From NCBI GenBank assembly GCA_009760855.2, contig WPIO01000189.1, positions 126,001-151,000 on the forward strand: a stretch of DNA of 25,000 nt. The letters run 5' to 3'. Of the stretch, positions 9,601-17,118 are shown piece by piece. How positions within the stretch are numbered: position 1 is the stretch's first letter; the number at the start of each line of letters is the position of its first letter. Below the pieces are notes generated by a model. That model was not told where the DNA came from and did no database searches. It saw only the letters and a program-made list of their open reading frames with translations. Source of the DNA: Cristatella mucedo. Lineage: Eukaryota > Bryozoa > Phylactolaemata > Cristatellidae. The position numbers were made by a program, and so were the translations under genes.

Positions 9601-12600
9601 CGAAGTATGAGTGCGCTCTGAGAGCTCTCTGGGCGCAGCTCCGCCATTGCTGAGAATGAACGTTCCAGCTGTTTTCATACGAATAATTACAATAGTAATT
9701 GTACTATTGTTATCACTAGTAGCTGCTTTGAAAGTACAAAATGATGATAAATTTCATTCTGGAACGTGGCAACTCGACGTCTTTAAATGCATGAAAATGG
9801 TAGGAGTATACTGTAAATGGTAAATATAATGCAATTCGTGAAGTCATACCACATACATTTCTAACTTTTGAACGTCAACATAGCTTCTGTCATGCAAACA
9901 TTGTGGCTTTGTGGCAGGGTGGACACTCACTTGATTGCATTTTTTGATGTGCTTAGCCCCCCCTGTCTAATCTTGTTTATCCAATTATCAATTGAGATCC
10001 TAGGCATTCTTGAAGGAAGCAGCAAACCTACTCAGAATTTTCATCTACTTTAGCTCGGTGAGCCATAATTTGTACCCTCAGGCACACAATAATCCTTTGC
10101 AGAATGGCCGCCGCTGCTGTGGCTGTAACTTGCTCGGGTAATACGAGGGTTTTCGATGATTCCGGGCGTTTTTTTTTATCACAGCATTTAGTGGATCCCT
10201 GTGATTCGTCCTTTGTGTGCTTAGGCGTGCTGTTAGTGTGCATGCTGCCACTAATCATATTTGCATGCTGACCCGTGCATGTCACCTCAAACCATGTTAT
10301 GCCTATTGTCATTGAGCTCACTACCACCAGCCATTCGACCATGCTTCCTTTACAGCATATGTAAAATGGCTAGAATAATAAAATGGTTAGAAAGATTAAG
10401 AATAAGAAGGGAATTAACAAGAGATAGAAGAGATTAAGTTCTCTGAACGTGCTATATGAATGTATTTTTATTGTTATTATTGTGTTATGCTAAGCGTTGA
10501 CATATTTATTGAAAGCCCAAAAGAAAACACATATTCTGATGGTATGTGTACGTTTAGTGTGACCTCGTTCCTCGATTCTTTATGACCTTTATTGACCTTG
10601 TATGACTTATTTTTCCCACCTCGTATTAGCTCATTTGACTGGCGAGGCTTAGAGGCCACAAGCTTCTGCATTGTATTTTCTGCTATAGCACATTTCACAG
10701 AGCTTGAGTTTTACTGAGAAGGTCGGCCACTGATGTAGGCCAAACGCTTCGCCTCAACTGCCTGTGGATATTGCTACGTAGATGTTATGTGCGGTTAATA
10801 TAAGGCAAATGGCTGGGCTGCTGTACCAGCACCAAGCAAGGATTCGTCAAAAGTACTCGTCACCGGTCAGAGGCAGTGTGCATACTGGGATCGTTCGTTG
10901 TCTTGCTTCCAAATGTATCGACACCCAAGCAGAGTACTTGGGCCTTGAAATCTAACTTGCTTTACCAACAATAACTTGAGTAAAATACTTGTTGACGAAC
11001 CCTTGCTTGGGGCTGGTGCTGGTGCCCAGCCATTTCTCAGATTTGAACACCTTAGAAAGTCTATAGTGCGATATCGACAGGCAGCTGAGGCTGAGTGTGT
11101 GGCCTTCACTAGTAGCCGACCTTTTAAAAAGTAAAAGTAAAGCTCAAGGTCAGTGGAATGTTCTATGACATACTTATCCACTCTCCTGCTGCCGATTATG
11201 TCACACCCTTTTCAGCGGTCCTGAGCTGCTACTGCTCCATGCTACTCACAAACTCAACTGCTCTCCTGACTATCTGCTCTGCTTCTTACTTTCTCTTTGT
11301 TGTGTGAGACGAAGTCTGTTTGTTGGCTACCGAATGCTTACCGAAAGCCACTTAGGCTTTCAGTGCGCTATGCAAAACTCTCCTGCGTAACACCCACATG
11401 GTCTTTGTGGAGTTACAGACAGAGAGGCATTCCATTCCATGACATGATGGTCAGCCCTATGCAGAAGTGTGCATTGGCTGCTGGTATGCCAGCATCAGGC
11501 ACTGCAGATTCAGCGGGTCTCTTTGGATTTGCTGCTGTGCTATGCTCTGCTCTATGTGGTTGCTGCCACGTGGCAGCTGCCCACTGTTAGGCCCCATCAG
11601 CACGTTGGGGGATCATCTGCACGACCACCGCAGGTCATCCTCGTCTGCAAAAGTCGCTGCTGCAGCTATTGCTGCTGTGAGCGCTGCAGCAGCTGCTGCT
11701 GCTGCTGCGAGCGTATCGAGCACCTGGATCTATCTGCTGCAGCGCCGGGAGTCGGCCGGCACATACCGAGAGAGAAGATGCAGGAGATTGAGGCCAAGAT
11801 TGAGAACGACCGGCGCCTGCTGGCTGAAAAGAAGGACATGGCCGAGGAAGAGCGCAATCGAGTCAAGGCCGACCTCGATAAGAAAGAGGCAGAGCTCAAG
11901 AAGGCCCAGTGAGTGTGTCGTCATCGGTGCAACCAGCCCCCCTTCCCCCCCTGCCTGCCTGCCTGCCACTGCTGCAGCTGCTGCATATTCAAACAAATTT
12001 CAAAAAGTTTAAAGCTTAGCTGATTTTTTAGCAGCCTCATTTTTATAACGACAGAAGAACGTTGACGGCTATCACCACCACATGCAGTGGGTAAAGGAGG
12101 ATCGCTTACTCACCACTCGCGAGGTCGCGAGGAATGAGCACTTTGCCCCTGGGCTGAGACCCAGGGGCAAAGTTAAATGTCAGCTGGTCGCACAGCCTCC
12201 TTTAAATAGCAGCAGAAGGGTGGCTATCGACTGCTCGCAGCAGGCAATGAAGGAGTATCTGCTGCAGGATCTCACGATCACGATCACTCACGATCTAGGT
12301 CGTGAAGAGCGAACACACTTACCCCTGGGCTTAAACCCAACACACACGCAGATTAGTAATTAGGAGTGATAGCTATTCCACTTTTACTGCCGAAGCCATG
12401 GTTTAGGGTTTAGGCTAAATGTAAGAATGTTTTTATAATCATCATCATCACTATCGTCCCTGGGTCACCCGGTGCAATCCAAATTCTTATCAGATCGCCT
12501 GTGGCCACTGACATGTACGAAATGAAAGATCACAGCAAGCTAGGACCTAAGCCACTAAAGTGCTTTTTACCAGTGATGCGCCGGTGTGAGACGATTTGTG

Positions 12601-15098
12601 ATCAATGATATTAAAGGGATCCATGAATAACTGAGATTCATCACTTGCATTCAATCGCTGGCATTTTTCCTGCACTTTCGGCCCTGGAATATTCCAGTAG
12701 TGCAGCCTCGTGCTTGCCAGCTCCTCTTCTGACATTTCACAGCATTCCGCTTATGCGGTCTATTGTCTAGAAAATCGATGGCAAAGCTCAGTCGCCGGCC
12801 AGCTCAACCTGCTTGCTGCTGCATTCCTAAGAAATGTCCTCGCTGTGTGCCTCACGGCGACGTAGGCCAACAGTACAGCAAGTGGGTGGAGCTGGAGCCA
12901 GCGATTGGACAGAACTTTCGAGTCCCTTCTCTGGAGCAAAACTGCAATGCCTGAGGTTGCCTTGATTTCCCAAGAGAATTTCAGGCCACTACTGCACACA
13001 GCGGTGTAAATACAGCATCTACATGCATGCTATGCATCTACAACTTATGTTTGCTATATATGTACCAGCTTAAAATCCATTAAACCAATCCGTTCAACAC
13101 ACCTTAAACAAACCCCCACTCGATCTTATCCAGTTCATATGAATTGGGTGGCACAAAACTTGGCTTACAAAACTGCTACTACAGACGCTTGCCCATGCAG
13201 CAGGCATTGGGCCGAACTAGAGCTCGAGCAGCTATCAGAGAAAGAGACCGCTACGCGGCAAGGCAAGCCAAATGCCACGTTGACAGCTGACGTGACACTG
13301 CCACAAGCATGAGCTGCAACACGAACGGGCCTGATTCAGAAATGGCCAGCAGCCTCGGCGCCGTAGGGCCAGAGTCCTCAGGGCCCCAGGCAGATATATG
13401 TGCATGCATAGCTACTAGGCGTGCTACTGGCAGCCATTCATGCTGGGCAGGTTTCTCTATCGCTTGCAGTTTAGTCGTCTTAGTCAACACCAGCGAATTC
13501 CCAGATAGCTGCTGAGTCAATACCACCCTGATGTCATGTGGAACATTCTGCTTATCAAAGCTGGCAGCATGTCTGCCACCCCCACCGATTGTACCAAATC
13601 TACCTGTCCTACCTCGGACAAGCCGCGTGAAAATGGACACCATTGCGGGAGTGTTGCGTTGGCGGACTGCCGCCGTGAAGTTCCAGCAACCACTGTCCAG
13701 CTGTCGGCATTTCTGAGTAGATTTGGTCTTTGATCTTTGGTCTTTACTCGTCGACCTTTACTCTTTGATCCTTTGCTGCTTGCCGTGCTGCAGGCTCCTT
13801 CCAGCCTGTAAAACATTTTGAGTCCGGCGCGAACTGAACTCGACCGCCCGGCGGAGGAATGTTGCTAGCATGCAGTGGCAGCTCGTTGGGATGGGACGGG
13901 ACCGGCAGATGCATTACATTGACCTTTGAAATGCTGGGACCTGGGCGCAGTGGCTGCATGCTGCTCGGTCGGCGCTAATCTGGTTCCGGCACCGTGCGCT
14001 TTCTCATTCGCTGGTATGCTCCGTCGCCTTGCTCTCGGACCAGAGGTCGTCGGCTCGCGACGCTGGCATCCTTTGGTGGCTTCTTCTTTGCGAGCCGCTT
14101 CCCGTGCGCTGCAGCGTCCCCTGCGAGGCGTCGCTGCGTGCTGCCTGCGTGCCGACGCCTCGCTCGCACGTGCGGCCGCGGCCACGCTTGGCCGGCTTGC
14201 CTCCCCCTTCCCCCCCCGCCTCCGGTCGGTCATGCAGGGGGCAGGGTGAAGCAGTTCTCTGCGGGTGCAGCAGCAGCAGCAGCGGCGGCGGCGGCGGCTC
14301 CTTAGTAGTCAGCGCTGACCGCCGCCGCTTTGCCGCCAGGGACGAGCAGGCGCAGCTAGCCAGCAAGCTGCAGGCGCTCGAGAGGAAGATAATCGTCGGC
14401 GGCGAGAACCTTCTGGAGAAGGCCGAGGAGCAGCAGCGTCTGCTCGAGGAGAGCGCCGCCGAGCTGCAGCGCCAGAAGGAGAAGGAGGCACGGCTTCACC
14501 AGGCGCTCCAGCTGAAAGAGGTCTGTCCGTCGTCTGCTAGCCGAAGCAGTGCCCTTCGGGGGCCCCGCCCGCCCGCGCCCCGCTTCTGCAGTGGCGCGCT
14601 TCGCCAGACACGCAAACGAACTTCGATGGCGTCGCTGGGCTGAAGCCGACGACCGACGCGACTGCGTACTCGGCGGCGTCTGGTGACGTGTGGATGTGTG
14701 GCTGGTCACGTGACGGGCTGCGCTTGCTGGCTGCGCGTTGCAGCAAGAGCGTCTGGACGTCGAGGAGAAGTACACGAGCCTGCAGGAGGAGAAGGAGGGC
14801 AAGACGAAGAAGCTGAAGAAAGTGTGGTCGCTGCTGCAGGCCGCCAAGGCCGAGTGCGACGACCTCAAGGCCGAGCAGCAGCGCGAGATGGAGGGCCTGC
14901 TGGACAGCGTGCGGCTGCTGAGCCGAGAGCTTCGACTCCAGATGCTCGTCATCGATCACTTCGTGCCGGCCGAGTATCAGGTAGCCAAGGCGATATCCCT
15001 TCCCTTCCCTTCCCTTCCCTTCCCCTTCCCTTCCCTTCCCTTCCCTTCCCTTCCCTTCCCTTCCCTTCCCTCCCCTCCCCCTCCCTCCCACGTGGCGC

Positions 15099-15155
<57 letters not shown>

Positions 15156-15481
15156 GCAAAGACTAGCAGACCATTTGTCTTGTTCGTAGAGTTCACGACG
15201 AGTGCCTTGGCTCTGCAGTCATTAGATCATGGAAAGTCATATACTATGATGCATTATTCTCTCCTGCCACTGATTCTGGCACTTTCTTTCCTCCAGGCCT
15301 TTGCTGCTACCATCGAAATTACCTGTTCATGCTTTGAGTACTGCATAGAGAACCACCTGACAGAATAACTCCACGCGGCCTTGTGAACTCACAGATGGGA
15401 TATGTACAAGCACCATCTGCTCCATCGCCATTGTTGTTGTGAACCGTTTTTCTTTTGAAAACTTTGGAACATTTGCACCTC

Positions 15482-15519
<38 letters not shown>

Positions 15520-17062
15520 GTGCGTGTGTGAGAGAGTTCATGCATGTGCATGTGTCTATCTGCATGAATCACTGTGCTGCAATGCATGCCGTTGGCTGAC
15601 GGGTATGCAACACAAAGCTGTTGTATGTTTTATGTCTATCTGTATGCATGTATGTATGTATGCATGCACTCATGTATGCTTGCATTCGTGCATGCATCTA
15701 CAGTCGACTCCACGTTTTTTCCACAAGAATATCGGATATATGAAGACTCCGCTTATAAGAATAGCAGTTCGGCATGATGGATTTACTCTGGCTGTAGTCT
15801 CACTCCACATGTGGGATTACTCCCCTGTAAGAGTGGCCATTTGCCGGCTCGGGCATATTCTTATAAGCAGAGTCGACTGTATGTATGTATGTATGTATGT
15901 ATGTATGTATGCATGTATGCTTCCTCATGTTGTTACCCATGTATGCATGCATTCATATATGTATTTATGTATGTATGTATCTGTGTGTGTATGAGTGTAT
16001 GTATGTGTGTATGCATGGATGTGTGTATGTATGATGTACTGTTGTTTACTCTCTGTGAAGACACCGCCTGCGGTGTCTTCAGAGTCATACAGATACTGAC
16101 AGATGCACACCAGAGGCTGTACTGCTGCGTGCTGCCACTTTGTAGGAGCTGCTTCAGTCTCACGTTCATTGGAATGAGGACATAGGCGAGTGGCAGCTCA
16201 AGTGCGTGGCCTACACGGGCAACAACATGAGGAAGCAAACGCCTCTGCCGCCTACGCCCGCCGCAGCAGCAGCAGACAAGGCCGGCGGACCGGAAGTGGT
16301 GAGGACTCTTTGCTGGCCTTTACGAAGCAACCGTGTGTCGAAGTGCTTCAGATGCTTTCAGCTTTCTGTCACACCTCATCACATGTGCCGGCACGTGCAC
16401 GCCGGTAGCCCCGGACATATCATCAGTCGATGTATCCTTGTAATCTCATCCTGTCTGATTGCTGCTGCCGCTGCCCATGTGACTTCCGGCACCGTTCAAC
16501 AAAGCCTTGGCGCATGGTGTGGCTCCTGAGAAGGAGTGTCGCTCGCTGTCACGTGGGCTTCTCACCGACCTTGCACAGGCTCCCCATCAAGCTGTGTATC
16601 GACTTCAAGGTTTTATCTCTCACTTTTAGGTCTTGTCATTCTTTTGCCCCACCCTACCTATCCAAATTACTTCCCATAATAATTCAAAGTAATTCAGGCT
16701 CATCGTCGTACAGCTCACTCTTCTCGTCACTCAAGTCTTTTTGCTGTGCCTCTATCCAACCTCAAAAAAATCCTTTGATTGCTTTAGTTCGTATGCTCCT
16801 AAAGTTTGGAACTCATTCCCACCTGACATCAAGGCCTTGACCTTGACTTGACAACATTTAGAAAAGAAGCTAAAAACCTAGACATTCTTCAAAGTATTTT
16901 TTACGCACGTGTGAATTATTCTTTGTTTGCGTGCTGACCTTGGGCATAGTATCACTCACCGATTGATGTGTCTGCCATCTTCCCAACAAATGTAAAGTTA
17001 AGTGCCCAGAAAGTGAATTTTTTTGCATATTGGGTGCTGTTCACATGTCTCATTATTATTGT

Positions 17063-17118
<56 letters not shown>

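Noticed and set aside
13926-14305. Long open frames in the CpG-rich end of intron 10, suggesting an extra exon
   Set aside because: Frames are open on both strands through base composition alone. Exon 10 joins exon 11 in phase without them and no conserved protein is seen.
15455-16238. Cys/Val/Met-rich frames on both strands
   Set aside because: They follow the TG and TATG microsatellites. The only real coding here is exon 13 from 16146.
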